A stretch of DNA of 64,000 bases from Streptomyces sp. NBC_01217 (GCF_035994185.1 NZ_CP108538.1:496001-560000), one strand, 5' to 3'; numbered from the stretch's first letter, positions 8,300 through 16,589 are shown. The notes: a model not told the origin generated them from the sequence alone. Translations and numbers: made by a program.

Positions 8300-8552
8300 G
8301 TGTGCCGCAACGGACTGTAGCCCAGAGCGTCCATCAGGTCCATGCCAATGGATACTTCTGGAACGGTGGGGTGGGCAGACGTACTTCTCGGCAAGCGACG
8401 GCCCCCGATGCGGCCCAGCGGCACCGGAACCCTCTCCTCGGGCACTCGCGTACATGCGGCGCGGAACCTGGCTCCGCAAGTGCTGCGGCAGGCAGCACAC
8501 TTCTTCTCAGGAGCCTCACCATGACGCGCCCTTCCGACGGCTTCTCCCGGTC

Positions 8553-8822
8553 TCAGCCGGCCTGGCCGATCGCGCTGCGGAGCATGGCGACCGTCGTCGC
8601 TGCCGCCGCGCGCTCCGCGCCGTCCTCCGTCGCACGCACCCGATCTTCCAGGAGCACCACGGCGGCCTGGAGGACTCCCACCCGGACCGGAACGCTCTGC
8701 ATGGCAGTCAGCACGGCCGCCGCCCGTTCGGCCGGGGTCGCGGTCGCGGCCTGCGGAATGAGGGTGGAGATTCCGCGCCCGAGCGCACGGTCACGAGGCG
8801 GCTGAGCCGCGGCTGTGGTCAC
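8553..8822 (-). CDS. Possible small hypothetical protein downstream of marR
   Basis: 89 residues from GTG 8822, alanine-rich with amphipathic helix patterns (AERAAAVLTAMQSV and RAAAATTVAMLRSAIG) and high third-position GC. It lies 36 bp downstream of the MarR gene on the same strand. The ribosome site is weak. A competing frame on the other strand, ATG 8521 to 8805, has a good AGGAG site but a Ser/Arg/Thr-rich, shadow-like translation. I prefer the minus-strand frame, without certainty. Confidence 0.4.
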   Translation of the reverse strand: MTTAAAQPPRDRALGRGISTLIPQAATATPAERAAAVLTAMQSVPVRVGVLQAAVVLLEDRVRATEDGAERAAAATTVAMLRSAIGQAG

Positions 8823-8858
8823 CCGGGAAAGTCTGCCGCACCGGACTCGAAGGACCGC

Positions 8859-9332
8859 TCAGCGACTTGGTCGCGTTTCTTCGGACCCAGCCTGGACGTG
8901 GGCGTGGACACGTCTCAACAGCGCCGCCAGCTGCGCCTGTTCGGCACTGGTCAGGGGCGCGAGCAGCTCTTTCTGCACAGCCAGGGCCTCGGCCTGCAGG
9001 TCCACGAACATCGCGCGGCCTGCCCGCGTGGGCGTGACGTTCACCCGGCGGCGGTCGGTGGTGTCGCGGGCCCGATTCACGAGTCCGGCCACTGCGAGAT
9101 CGTCCACGATCTTGACCATGTCGCTCCGGTCGATCCCGAGCCGTGACGCCAGCTCACGCTGCACATGGGGGCCGAAGTCGACCAGCGCCGACAGTACGGC
9201 CATGTGCCAGAGCCGCAGACCTCGCGCGGCCAGTCGCGCTGCCAGCCGGCTTCGCGCGGCCTTGCCGGTCTTGGACAGCAAATAGGTCGTGAGTCCCAGG
9301 AGGCTGGGCGGGGTCTCGCTCATCGACGACAT
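8859..9332 (-). CDS. MarR-family transcriptional regulator
   Basis: 157 residues. The winged helix is clear: LWHMAVLSALVDFGP, RELASRLGIDRSDMVKIVDDL and the wing NRARDTTDRRRVNVTPT. Dimerisation helices flank it. I use ATG 9332; an ATG at 9320 is an alternative. Ligand unknown; no effector cysteine is obvious. The upstream neighbour is a decayed alcohol dehydrogenase on the same strand, which may once have been its target. Confidence 0.88.
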   Translation of the reverse strand: MSSMSETPPSLLGLTTYLLSKTGKAARSRLAARLAARGLRLWHMAVLSALVDFGPHVQRELASRLGIDRSDMVKIVDDLAVAGLVNRARDTTDRRRVNVTPTRAGRAMFVDLQAEALAVQKELLAPLTSAEQAQLAALLRRVHAHVQAGSEETRPSR

Positions 9333-9343
9333 CTTAGGCTGCC

Positions 9344-9378
9344 ACCAATGATGGGCCTTCACCTACCAATGGGGCCTT
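9344..9378. promoter_or_regulatory. Direct repeat upstream of marR
   Basis: ACCAATGATGGGCCTT (9344-9359) and ACCAATGGGGCCTT (9365-9378) are near-identical direct repeats beginning 12 bp upstream of the MarR start. They could be its operator or a by-product of the deletion that destroyed the upstream dehydrogenase. Confidence 0.35.
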
Positions 9379-9600
9379 GAGAACCCGGCCCACGCGGACG
9401 ACGCCGCCGTGCGGTTCACGGGCCAGGGCCAGTTTCACGGCCTTGTACGTGGTAACTCCCGCGCAGGTCAGCGGCGCAGCGTCCAACGGGTCGAGGCCGT
9501 CGGGGACTGGCACGAACGGTGGGCCGGGCTTGACCGGCCGGTCCCCCCGTGCCGCGTGGATGTCCGTGTGGCACAGACCTGAGGCCTCCATCCTCAACCA
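9360..9600 (-). pseudogene. Remnant of a zinc-dependent alcohol dehydrogenase (AdhP type)
   Basis: One short open frame contains [17 protein letters not shown] and then, after only about a dozen residues, [18 protein letters not shown]. In intact AdhP enzymes these segments lie about 80 residues apart, the first carrying the catalytic zinc cysteine (GLCHTD). The GHE zinc motif and the structural-zinc cysteines between them are missing, as is the Rossmann GxGxxG after TTYKAVK. A start region is also absent. The gene has suffered internal in-frame deletions and cannot encode an active enzyme. Confidence 0.75.
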
Positions 9601-9643
9601 GGACCTGATGGCCGGCCGCCGGCAGTACAGCCCTCGATTGCAG

Positions 9644-10195
9644 CTACCCGCGGGCCCAGTCGCGCATGGCGGACCGTGAGGAGAAAGCGGCGACGTCCTT
9701 GTCGAGCGGATGGTCGGTATACTGATGAATGCGCCAGGATGCCTCGATCCTGGGCTTGCCCGCCGCCACATAGTCCGCTATCCACAGGCCGTCCCCCGCA
9801 TACGACGTGGTGTCGTGATTCAGCCAGAAGTAGCGGTTGCAGTAGAGCAGAACCCTGTGATGGGGCCTCAGGCGCTTCACCTCACGGATGAAGCGGTCCT
9901 TCTCGGCATTACTCGCCCGCGTGCCCTCCCCATTCTCCTCCCAGTCCACGGCGAGCAGATCGCCCACCTTCTCCGGGGCCTTGCTCACGAAGTACGCCGC
10001 CTGGGCCGTGATGTTGCCGGGCCAGAGGAAATGGTAGAAGCCGACCACGCATTCTGCGTCCCGGGCACGTTTGACCTGCGAGTTCAGATGCGGATTGATG
10101 TACGAACGCCCCTCGGTGGCCTTGATGAGGACGAAGTCCAGTCCGTCCGTGTCGAAGGACGACTGATACGAGCTGACATCGACGCCATGCAGCAT
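9644..10195 (-). CDS. GH25-family lysozyme (1,4-beta-N-acetylmuramidase)
   Basis: 183 residues from ATG 10195, chosen because GGAGG lies 8 nt upstream and it gives [11 protein letters not shown]. The GH25 catalytic acids are visible: D6 in GVDVSSY, D84 and E86 in [18 protein letters not shown] and [10 protein letters not shown] are typical of the family. It would cleave the MurNAc-GlcNAc bond of peptidoglycan. It has no signal peptide and no cell-wall-binding repeats, so export is unexplained; a phage or contractile-injection origin is possible but nothing nearby supports it. Confidence 0.88.
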   Translation of the reverse strand: MLHGVDVSSYQSSFDTDGLDFVLIKATEGRSYINPHLNSQVKRARDAECVVGFYHFLWPGNITAQAAYFVSKAPEKVGDLLAVDWEENGEGTRASNAEKDRFIREVKRLRPHHRVLLYCNRYFWLNHDTTSYAGDGLWIADYVAAGKPRIEASWRIHQYTDHPLDKDVAAFSSRSAMRDWARG

Positions 10196-10385
10196 GGGTA
10201 CCGCCTCCAAGGGGGCTCGGTGATTCCGTTTCTCTTTCTGTACGTGCCCGGAGTCGTCCGGTCCCATCCTTCGGGTGAACGGGCGAATCGTTTTGCCATT
10301 CCCCGGAATAGGGGGCGGCAGCGGTTAGTTGGTGAATCGGCGAGACCACATCACGTACCGCAGGCACCATCGGAAGGTCGGATCC

Positions 10386-11045
10386 ATGAAGATCGGCATC
10401 ATCGGAGCGGGCAACATCGGCGGTAACCTCACCCGGCGCCTCACGGCGCTGGGCCATGACGTTTCCGTCGCAAACTCACGGGGCCCGCAGACGCTCACCG
10501 CACTCGCCGAGGAGACCGGAGCCACGCCGGTCGACGCCTCGGAGGCCGCTCGTGGGGCCCAGGTCGTTGTCGTCACCGTCCCTCTCAAGGCCGTCCCCGC
10601 CCTGCCCTCCGGGTTCCTCGACGGGGCAGCGGAGGGTGTCGCGGTCATCGACACGGGCAATTACTACCCGCAGCAGCGTGACGGCCGCATCGCCGCGATC
10701 GAGGACGGCCTGCTGGAGAGCCGGTGGACCGAGGAGCAGATCAACCACCCGGTGATCAAGGCGTTCAACGGAACGTTCGCGCAGGACATCCTCGACAACG
10801 GCCTCCCGAAGGGCAGCCCCGGCCGTCAGGCGCTGCCGGTGGCCGGTGACGACGCGGCGGCCAAGCAGGTCGTACGCGACCTCATCGACGAGCTCGGTTT
10901 CGACACCGTGGACACGGGTGGCCTCGACGAGTCCTGGCGGCAGCAGCCCGGCACGCCCGTCTACGGTCACCAGGGCGACGCCCAGGCCGTCGCCAAGGCG
11001 CTCGGCGAGGCGTCTTCGGAGCGTACGGTGGAGTGGCGCGCCTGA
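10386..11045 (+). CDS. NADP/F420-reductase-like Rossmann protein
   Basis: 219 residues. MKIGIIGAGNIGGNL is a dinucleotide-binding GxGxxG motif, followed by VSVANSRGPQT, the basic/polar stretch that recognises the NADP phosphate in F420H2:NADP oxidoreductase-like proteins. VVVTVPLKAV and IKAFNGTFAQ are also typical. The family reduces NADP or other acceptors; many members annotated this way have unknown substrates. ATG 10386 follows a GGTCGGATCC stretch with a weak ribosome site. A single-gene unit. Confidence 0.85.
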   Translation: MKIGIIGAGNIGGNLTRRLTALGHDVSVANSRGPQTLTALAEETGATPVDASEAARGAQVVVVTVPLKAVPALPSGFLDGAAEGVAVIDTGNYYPQQRDGRIAAIEDGLLESRWTEEQINHPVIKAFNGTFAQDILDNGLPKGSPGRQALPVAGDDAAAKQVVRDLIDELGFDTVDTGGLDESWRQQPGTPVYGHQGDAQAVAKALGEASSERTVEWRA

Positions 11046-11150
11046 CGCGAAGGGGCGTCGGCAGTCGGCGGGGTCAGCCTCGTCGCGACCGTCGCCCCCA
11101 CGCTGTCGAGAGCGCGACCGGCCGAGTCGTGACCGGACATCCGCTCCGTG

Positions 11151-12515
11151 CTACTGAACGTCGTCCGAACGGGCCGGGAGGCTGTCCATGAACGAGCTGA
11201 CGGAGAAGACGGCGCGTCCGGGGCCGGGCGGGCCGTAGCCGGGGGGCGAGCTGAGCCCGTACTCCTCCATGGTCGCGCGATAGGCGTCCAGCAGGCGGAT
11301 GTGGTACTCCAGCGGCGCTCCGTCCGGGTTGGTCTTTCCGAGCGGGGTGGTGGGCTCGGGGCACCATGTGGTGAAGCGCGGGGTGATGCCGTGCGACATG
11401 AAGAACCGCAGTCCCTCGGTAGTCGATTCGATGGCCTCGTTCACCGTGGTGAAGCCGAAGGGTTCGGCCATCTCCACGCCCGCCACGAAGTTGGGGATGA
11501 CATTGCGGGGGCCGAAGACCTCTGCTGAGTCCAGGATGCGGCGGTGCCATTCGTCGCGGCCCACGTAGCGCTCCTTGCCGGGGCAGTAGAGCTCGAACAG
11601 CCGTCGGTCCCACACCTCGTAATTGGGGTGGTAGATCTGCACGCCGTAGTCGTGGAAGCGCTGCACATCGGCCTTGGGCAGTGCCTGGGCGACGACCTTG
11701 CCGATCCAGCGGCCGGGGAAGCGCTCCTCGATGGCCTTGGCGTACTGCCCGTAGAAATCCGCCTCGTCGCGCCCGCCGATGTGGGAGGTGATGGCACCGC
11801 CGGTGAGGGTGTAGGCGGTGGACGTCTTCGCGGTGTCGTACTTGTCGATGATGGCCAGCGCTTCCAGGACCTCCTCGACCGGCTTCACACCCGTGTACGG
11901 GCGTCCCGCCGCCTTGTGCTGGCGCCAGTTGTGGTTGATGTCGCAGTACTGGCACTCCTCCTTGGCGCCGAAGTACTGGCAGACCCGGAAGACCGTCAGA
12001 TAGACGAGGTAACCCCATTGGATGGTGGGCGCTACCTCCATCACGGACTTGCCGTTCTCAAGGGTGTGCCGGTAGTAGTCCGGCATGGGCGGCAGTCCGA
12101 CGTCGGAGATCCGCCGGCCGTCGAGGTACAGACCGAGCACGCCGTCGCCGTCGGCCGCGACTCGGTACGGGGATGCCGGGTTGACCCGCACCGACACCAC
12201 GGTCCTGCGAAGTCCGTACGGACCTCCGGTGAGCACGATCTCCTCCGGCGGACGGCGGAGTGCTGCCGCGCCCAGCTCGGGGAGGGTTCCGTGGTCGAAC
12301 GAGAAGATGAAGTACGACTTCGGCTTGATGTCACCGCCCTCGTTGTCGCTCAGCGCGGACTCGTCGAACGCCACGCCGCCGCGCAGCAGATCTTCCTTGA
12401 CGACGGCTTCCCGGGGCACGTGCGGGAACTGCTCCATGAGCCGCTCGACGAGCCGGGTGCGGCTCCCGTCGGTACGGCTCGGCTCGGTGCGGCTGCGGTC
12501 GGTACTGCTCGGCAT
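11151..12515 (-). CDS. Radical-SAM-like protein with CX8CX2C cluster motif
   Basis: 454 residues from ATG 12515 (GAGGAG, 8-nt spacing). The candidate [4Fe-4S]/SAM motif is C179, C188, C191 in RVCQYFGAKEECQYCDIN, so the first gap is eight residues instead of the usual three. Downstream the glycine-rich TLTGGAITS and repeated strand/helix units (IYHPNYEVWD, NVIPNFVAGVE, TPRFTTWCPEP) fit a radical SAM barrel. An N-terminal domain of about 165 residues precedes it. The residue content recalls the actinobacterial MSMEG_0568-type radical SAM group, but that link is memory only. Substrate unknown. A Cys-rich pentapeptide gene lies immediately upstream on the same strand. Confidence 0.8.
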   Translation of the reverse strand: MPSSTDRSRTEPSRTDGSRTRLVERLMEQFPHVPREAVVKEDLLRGGVAFDESALSDNEGGDIKPKSYFIFSFDHGTLPELGAAALRRPPEEIVLTGGPYGLRRTVVSVRVNPASPYRVAADGDGVLGLYLDGRRISDVGLPPMPDYYRHTLENGKSVMEVAPTIQWGYLVYLTVFRVCQYFGAKEECQYCDINHNWRQHKAAGRPYTGVKPVEEVLEALAIIDKYDTAKTSTAYTLTGGAITSHIGGRDEADFYGQYAKAIEERFPGRWIGKVVAQALPKADVQRFHDYGVQIYHPNYEVWDRRLFELYCPGKERYVGRDEWHRRILDSAEVFGPRNVIPNFVAGVEMAEPFGFTTVNEAIESTTEGLRFFMSHGITPRFTTWCPEPTTPLGKTNPDGAPLEYHIRLLDAYRATMEEYGLSSPPGYGPPGPGRAVFSVSSFMDSLPARSDDVQ

Positions 12516-12673
12516 CTGCGGGACTCCTCGGTCCGGTCGTCGAAGGCGCTCCGGGTACGCCACACTGTGCAACGAACCACGGGTGCCCGCGGTGCCCCGC
12601 CGCACCAGCCGATCCGTTCCGGTGCGGCGCCGCTGGTGTCCTGGCCCGTCAGAAACGCGGTCCGGGCCGGAAA

Positions 12674-13537
12674 TCACCGGTCCCAGTGCCTCGGGTGGCT
12701 GAGCGAGGGCGGGAGTTTCGTCGCCGCGTCGCCCCTGGCCGCATTCAGCTGGGCCTGGGTGAGGAAGAGACTGCCGGTGAGGTCGGCGCCGGACAGGTCG
12801 GCGTCCCTGAAGTCGGCCCCGATCACATCGGCCAGACGCAGATCGGCGCCCTTGAGGTCCGCCGCGATGAGGTACGCACCCCGCAGGTCGGCGCCCTGGA
12901 GATCGGCGCGTTTGAGCCGGGCGCCGATGAGGTCGGCGCCGCGGTGGTCGCGCTTCTTCCTGCCGGCCACCGAGGCGCGCACGAGTTCACTGGTACGGAG
13001 TAGGAGGGCGGCGACGTCCTCGCGGTACCCGGCCACATCCAGGTCCGTGAACGCATCGGCCGGGAGGTGGGTGAGGCGTTCCGTTTCGTCGAGGCTGCGT
13101 CTGATCTCGCCGTGGAGGGAGCGTGCCGGTTCCAGGGTCAGCGCTTCCGTGAGGTACCAGAGGAGTTCGTGGAGCTGTCGCATGACCGGGAAGACCTGGA
13201 ACATCTGCTGAGCGGTCCGCGGGGCCCGGCGCCAGTCCTGCCCGCCGTAGGTCTCGGCGGACACCTTCTGGCCGGCTCCGAAGCAGTCGTACACGGTGCA
13301 GCCGGGAAAGCCCTGGGCCCGTAGTTCGGTGTGGATACCGCAGCGGAAGTCGTCCTGAAGATTGCGGCAGGGCTTACCGGCGTCCTTGTTGATCGCGAAG
13401 TCCGCGGACCGGGTCAGGGTCAGCGCGACGCAGCACAGCCCGAAGCAGTTCGCACAGTCGGCGCGCAGCGCGGCACGGTCGGTGCGGTCGGTGCGGTCGG
13501 TGCGGTCGGTGCCAGGGCCTTTGACGTCGTCGGACAC
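12674..13537 (-). CDS. Cysteine-rich N-domain plus pentapeptide-repeat protein
   Basis: 287 residues from GTG 13537 (AGAGGA upstream). Residues about 20-80 hold a cysteine cluster (CANCFGLCC, then further Cys) like YkgJ-type metal-binding domains. A helical linker follows, and residues about 195-275 form some ten pentapeptide repeats (ADLIGARLKRADLQGADLR and onwards), which build a right-handed quadrilateral beta-helix. The N-terminus carries four TDR repeats encoded by a 9-bp tandem repeat (about 13477-13510). Pentapeptide proteins can mimic DNA; the role here is unknown. It lies 158 bp upstream of the radical-SAM-like gene. Confidence 0.85.
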   Translation of the reverse strand: MSDDVKGPGTDRTDRTDRTDRAALRADCANCFGLCCVALTLTRSADFAINKDAGKPCRNLQDDFRCGIHTELRAQGFPGCTVYDCFGAGQKVSAETYGGQDWRRAPRTAQQMFQVFPVMRQLHELLWYLTEALTLEPARSLHGEIRRSLDETERLTHLPADAFTDLDVAGYREDVAALLLRTSELVRASVAGRKKRDHRGADLIGARLKRADLQGADLRGAYLIAADLKGADLRLADVIGADFRDADLSGADLTGSLFLTQAQLNAARGDAATKLPPSLSHPRHWDR

Positions 13538-13710
13538 GGTGCGTGGATCCTCTGGGGTACGTAACTGTCGGACGGTCGACCCTATCGGGATCCGTCGCCC
13601 GTCACCGTCGACGGTCCTCCGGACACCGGAATCAGGGGGCTCCGCTCCGGGCGCAGGCCGCGCGCGCAATCATGGTGCGTATTACATCTTTGTAGGAGGT
13701 GGCCACGGAC

Positions 13711-15120
13711 GTGGCGAACGCACCGGTCGACGGCATCCCCGCCCAGCGGGTACTCACGGATCCGGACGGCCTTGCCCGCTATCAGCACGACGAGGCCGAG
13801 TGGGCTCCCTACGGGATCCCCCTTGCCGTGGTGCGTCCGCAGACCGCCGAAGAGGTACGGGATGTGGTCCGGCACTGTCTGACCCACCGCATCCCCTTGG
13901 TGCCGCGCGGCGCGGGCACCGGTCTCTCGGGTGGGGCGAACGCGGTCGACGGGGCGATCGTCCTGTCCTTCGAGGACATGAACCGCATCGTTCACATCGA
14001 CACCGCGGAGCGGCTGGCCGTTGTCCAGCCGGGCGTGGTCAATGACGATCTGCGGGCGGCCTGCGCGGAGCACGGGCTCTGGTACTCGCCGGATCCGGCG
14101 AGTTCGCCCTGGTCGACGATCGGCGGGAACGTCGCGACCAACGCGGGTGGCATGTGCTGCGTCAAGTACGGCGTGACACGTGATTATGTGCTCGGTCTCG
14201 AAGTGGTCAACGGGCTCGGCGAGGTCGTGTCGCTCGGCCGGCGCACCGCGAAGGGGGTCGCAGGATACGACCTGGCCGGGCTCATGGTCGGGTCCGAGGG
14301 CACCCTCGGCGTGATCACGGAGGTCGCGGTGCGGCTGCGTCCGGCGCGGCCGAAGGAGCGGACCGTGGCGGGGTACTTCGCGTCGGTGGTCGCGGCGGGA
14401 GAGGCGGTGAGCGCCGTGACGGCCTCGGGCGTGATCCCCTCGGCGCTCGAACTGGTCGACCGTCACTGTCTCGCCGCCGTCGACGCGTGGAAGAAGATGG
14501 GGCTCTCCGCCGACGCGGACGTGGTGCTGCTCGGCCGGGTCGACACGCCTGGCGCCGAGGGCGATGCCGAGGCCGAACTCGTGCGGGACTGCTTCGAGCG
14601 GGCGGGCGCGACCTGGTCCGTGGTCTCCACGGACCAGCAGGAGGCCGATGCGCTGTTCCAGGCGCGCCGGCTGGCCTACCCGGCGCTGGAACGGCTCGGT
14701 CCGGTCCTGACCGAGGATGTCTGCGTGCCGCGGACCGCGGTTCCCGAGATGCTGGCCCGGATCGAGCGGACGGCGGCGCGGCACGACATTCTGGTGGCCA
14801 ACATCGCCCATGCCGGGGACGGCAATCTCCATCCGCTGATCATCACCCCGCCCGGCGACGAAGCAGCGCGGGCCCGCGCCCAGTCGGCCTTCGAGGACAT
14901 CCTCGACGATGCGATCGTGCTGGGCGGCACTGTGACGGGCGAGCACGGGGTGGGGCTGTTGAAGATGCGTGGCATGAACAAGGAACTGGGTTCCGCAGTG
15001 CTGGGCATGCACCACGCGGTAAAGGCAGCCCTGGACCCGTACGGCATCCTCAATCCGGGCAAGGTGCTCGACGCGGCCCGGTCGCCGGCATCCGGTGAGT
15101 CAGGCGCTCCACGGGCGTAG
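13711..15120 (+). CDS. FAD-linked oxidase, GlcD/D-lactate dehydrogenase type
   Basis: About 469 residues. The N-terminal FAD-binding PCMH fold shows PRGAGTGLSGGANAV and STIGGNVATNAGGMCCVKYG; the C-terminal oxidase domain has NIAHAGDGNLHP and GTVTGEHGVGLLK, the flavin/substrate histidine motifs of glycolate oxidase subunit GlcD and D-lactate dehydrogenases. It oxidises a 2-hydroxyacid to the 2-oxoacid. Two GTG starts compete: 13699 overlaps the GGAGG ribosome site, so 13711 (11 nt after it) is preferred. No GlcE/F partners are visible, so it may act alone. Confidence 0.9.
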   Translation: MANAPVDGIPAQRVLTDPDGLARYQHDEAEWAPYGIPLAVVRPQTAEEVRDVVRHCLTHRIPLVPRGAGTGLSGGANAVDGAIVLSFEDMNRIVHIDTAERLAVVQPGVVNDDLRAACAEHGLWYSPDPASSPWSTIGGNVATNAGGMCCVKYGVTRDYVLGLEVVNGLGEVVSLGRRTAKGVAGYDLAGLMVGSEGTLGVITEVAVRLRPARPKERTVAGYFASVVAAGEAVSAVTASGVIPSALELVDRHCLAAVDAWKKMGLSADADVVLLGRVDTPGAEGDAEAELVRDCFERAGATWSVVSTDQQEADALFQARRLAYPALERLGPVLTEDVCVPRTAVPEMLARIERTAARHDILVANIAHAGDGNLHPLIITPPGDEAARARAQSAFEDILDDAIVLGGTVTGEHGVGLLKMRGMNKELGSAVLGMHHAVKAALDPYGILNPGKVLDAARSPASGESGAPRA

Positions 15121-15168
15121 CCAGGGGGCGTTGGCACGGTGGTGCCGACAATCCCGGTGCCGGCAGTC

Positions 15169-15338
15169 CCCTAGGTCCTGTACGGAGTTCCAGCGCGGGA
15201 GAAGGAGCGGCGCCTGGTGCCGTCGAATCCAAGGCGGAGGAAGGAGCCGACGCTGAGCGTCGGCGACTGACGACAACGCCGGAGGCGGCGGTGCCAGGCG
15301 CCGCGACGCCGCGGGGGAACTCCGTACAGGACCTAGGG
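15169..15338. mobile_element. MITE-like palindromic element with 23-bp terminal inverted repeats
   Basis: A 170-bp element bounded by perfect 23-bp inverted repeats (15169-15191 and 15316-15338; ends CCCTAGGTCCTG / CAGGACCTAGGG). Internally it continues as a weaker palindrome, with GGCGCCTGG words on both sides and a GCCGACGC/GCGTCGGC centre at 15246-15264. No coding capacity. This is the architecture of a miniature inverted-repeat element moved in trans. No clear flanking duplication beyond the CTAG inside the repeat was found. It occupies most of the 300-bp spacer after the FAD oxidase. Confidence 0.75.
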
Positions 15339-15420
15339 ACGGGCGATGCCTCGCGCCCCGGCCGTTGTCAGTGGGGCGGCGCACACTGTCAGCAGGACGG
15401 TACGGGTGAAGGGGAGGCCG

Positions 15421-15912
15421 ATGGGCACCGAGCACGAGTCCGGCTTCGAACCGGCCACCGGGGACGGCCCGGCGGTTCCGGATGCGGACGGAAGGCGCGC
15501 TGCCTCGGTACGGACGGCGTTCGAGGGGATGCTGCAGATCCGCCGGCTGACGAACACCGGGCACGCGAGCCCGGACAGTGTGCCCGCGCAGTGGGAGACC
15601 CACCGGCCGATACGGGCCGTCGCCCTGGCCCTGGAGGCGTCGGGCCTGGCCGCCTCGGCCGTCGACGGCTCCGGCGTGCGAACGGCGACCGGGTACCGCC
15701 TGGAGCAGGGCGAGGCGCCGGGCAGCGTGAGAATCGAGTGGCTGGGTCCGTCCGGGAGCGGCGCCGCTCACGCGGAGGACGTTGAGCTGGCCCGGTGCGC
15801 GACTGTGCTGCGGGAGTTGGGCTGGACGGCGTTGCTGTACCGCGGACCGCGGCGCAGAAGGTTTCTGGAGGTGGAACCACCGGCCGGTGTCCGACGGCCG
15901 AACGGCGGTTAG
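15421..15912 (+). CDS. Hypothetical protein
   Basis: 163 residues from ATG 15421, after AAGGGGAGG. It is acidic at the start and mixed alpha/beta, with AFEGMLQIRRLTN, then RPIRAVALALEASGL, and a C-terminal VLRELGWTALLY helix-strand, ending in an Arg-rich tail. No family is recognised. An upstream ATG at 15346, 8 bp past the MITE-like element, keeps the same frame and would add 25 residues. Third-position GC supports coding. Confidence 0.6.
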   Translation: MGTEHESGFEPATGDGPAVPDADGRRAASVRTAFEGMLQIRRLTNTGHASPDSVPAQWETHRPIRAVALALEASGLAASAVDGSGVRTATGYRLEQGEAPGSVRIEWLGPSGSGAAHAEDVELARCATVLRELGWTALLYRGPRRRRFLEVEPPAGVRRPNGG

Positions 15913-15943
15913 TGGGCAGGCTCGCGTCGGTGTGGAAGGGCGA

Positions 15944-15978
15944 TGTCAGACCCATGAGGAATGCTGGTGGGTCCGACA
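15944..15978. promoter_or_regulatory. Inverted repeat upstream of a small gene
   Basis: TGTCAGACCCA (15944-15954) and TGGGTCCGACA (15968-15978) form 11-bp arms with one mismatch and a 13-nt spacer, ending 22 bp before the start at 16001. It could be an operator or an mRNA hairpin. Confidence 0.45.
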
Positions 15979-16000
15979 CCTCTGACGGGGAGATGCTGAG

Positions 16001-16228
16001 ATGCGCAATGACGAACTCGCCGCGGCCCGGGCGTATGTCCGACTGCTGGAGGCCACCAGGGCCGCGTTGGCGGAGCCCGACGAAGGCCCCTTGTATGTGC
16101 CGTTGCTCGCTTCGCCGATCGCGGAGGCCGATGGCGCGCTGGAGCGTGCCGGGCTCTGCGGCAATGAGTCCCGGTTCTTCGATCTCGTGCGCTCGCTTCA
16201 GCCGAGCATGTCCGGCAGCGGTCGCTGA
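16001..16228 (+). CDS. Small hypothetical protein
   Basis: 75 residues from ATG 16001, with GGGGAG 8 nt upstream. The protein is mostly helical (AAARAYVRLLEATRAALAE), then a short strand region and a second helix (FFDLVRSL). Its length and composition suggest a small cytoplasmic actinobacterial family; no function can be assigned. A dyad just upstream suggests regulation. Confidence 0.65.
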   Translation: MRNDELAAARAYVRLLEATRAALAEPDEGPLYVPLLASPIAEADGALERAGLCGNESRFFDLVRSLQPSMSGSGR

Positions 16229-16244
16229 ACGAACGCGCTGAAAG

Positions 16245-16270
16245 GCACCGCGGTGGCGGCGTCGCGGTGC
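16245..16270. terminator. Hairpin between convergent genes
   Basis: GCACCGCG (16245-16252) pairs with CGCGGTGC (16263-16270) around a 10-nt loop, 16 bp after the small gene at 16001-16228 and before the convergent hydrolase. Confidence 0.6.
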
Positions 16271-16589
16271 ATTCCTTCGCCGGGCGGACCGGGTGGACCG
16301 GCCCCGTCCGGCGCTCTGCGGGCGAACGGCCATCGTTCGCCGGAGGAAGCGGCAAAGGTGGTCCCGTTCACGAGGCTTGCGCCGAAGGCGTCCCTGCACA
16401 TTCCGTGGGACGACTTCTCAGGGCCGCGGCCCGCCTCGATCCCGACGGCCTCCGAACGGGCCCTCGCAGTGCTCCTCCGTCTCAGTCCGTCGTCGGGGAA
16501 CCCTGATCCAGGCCGAGTTCGCGGTCGCCCAGCGGGGCGAAGAAGAGCGCCACGTCGGCCTCGGTGACCTCGGCCAGTTCTGCCGGGCT

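Noticed and set aside
11544..13211. 555-codon plus-strand frame opposite the radical-SAM-like and pentapeptide genes
   Set aside because: Shadow frame: the opposite strand carries motifs and good ribosome sites.
13477..13510. CRISPR-like repeat
   Set aside because: The 9-bp units are contiguous, without spacers, and encode a TDR peptide repeat.
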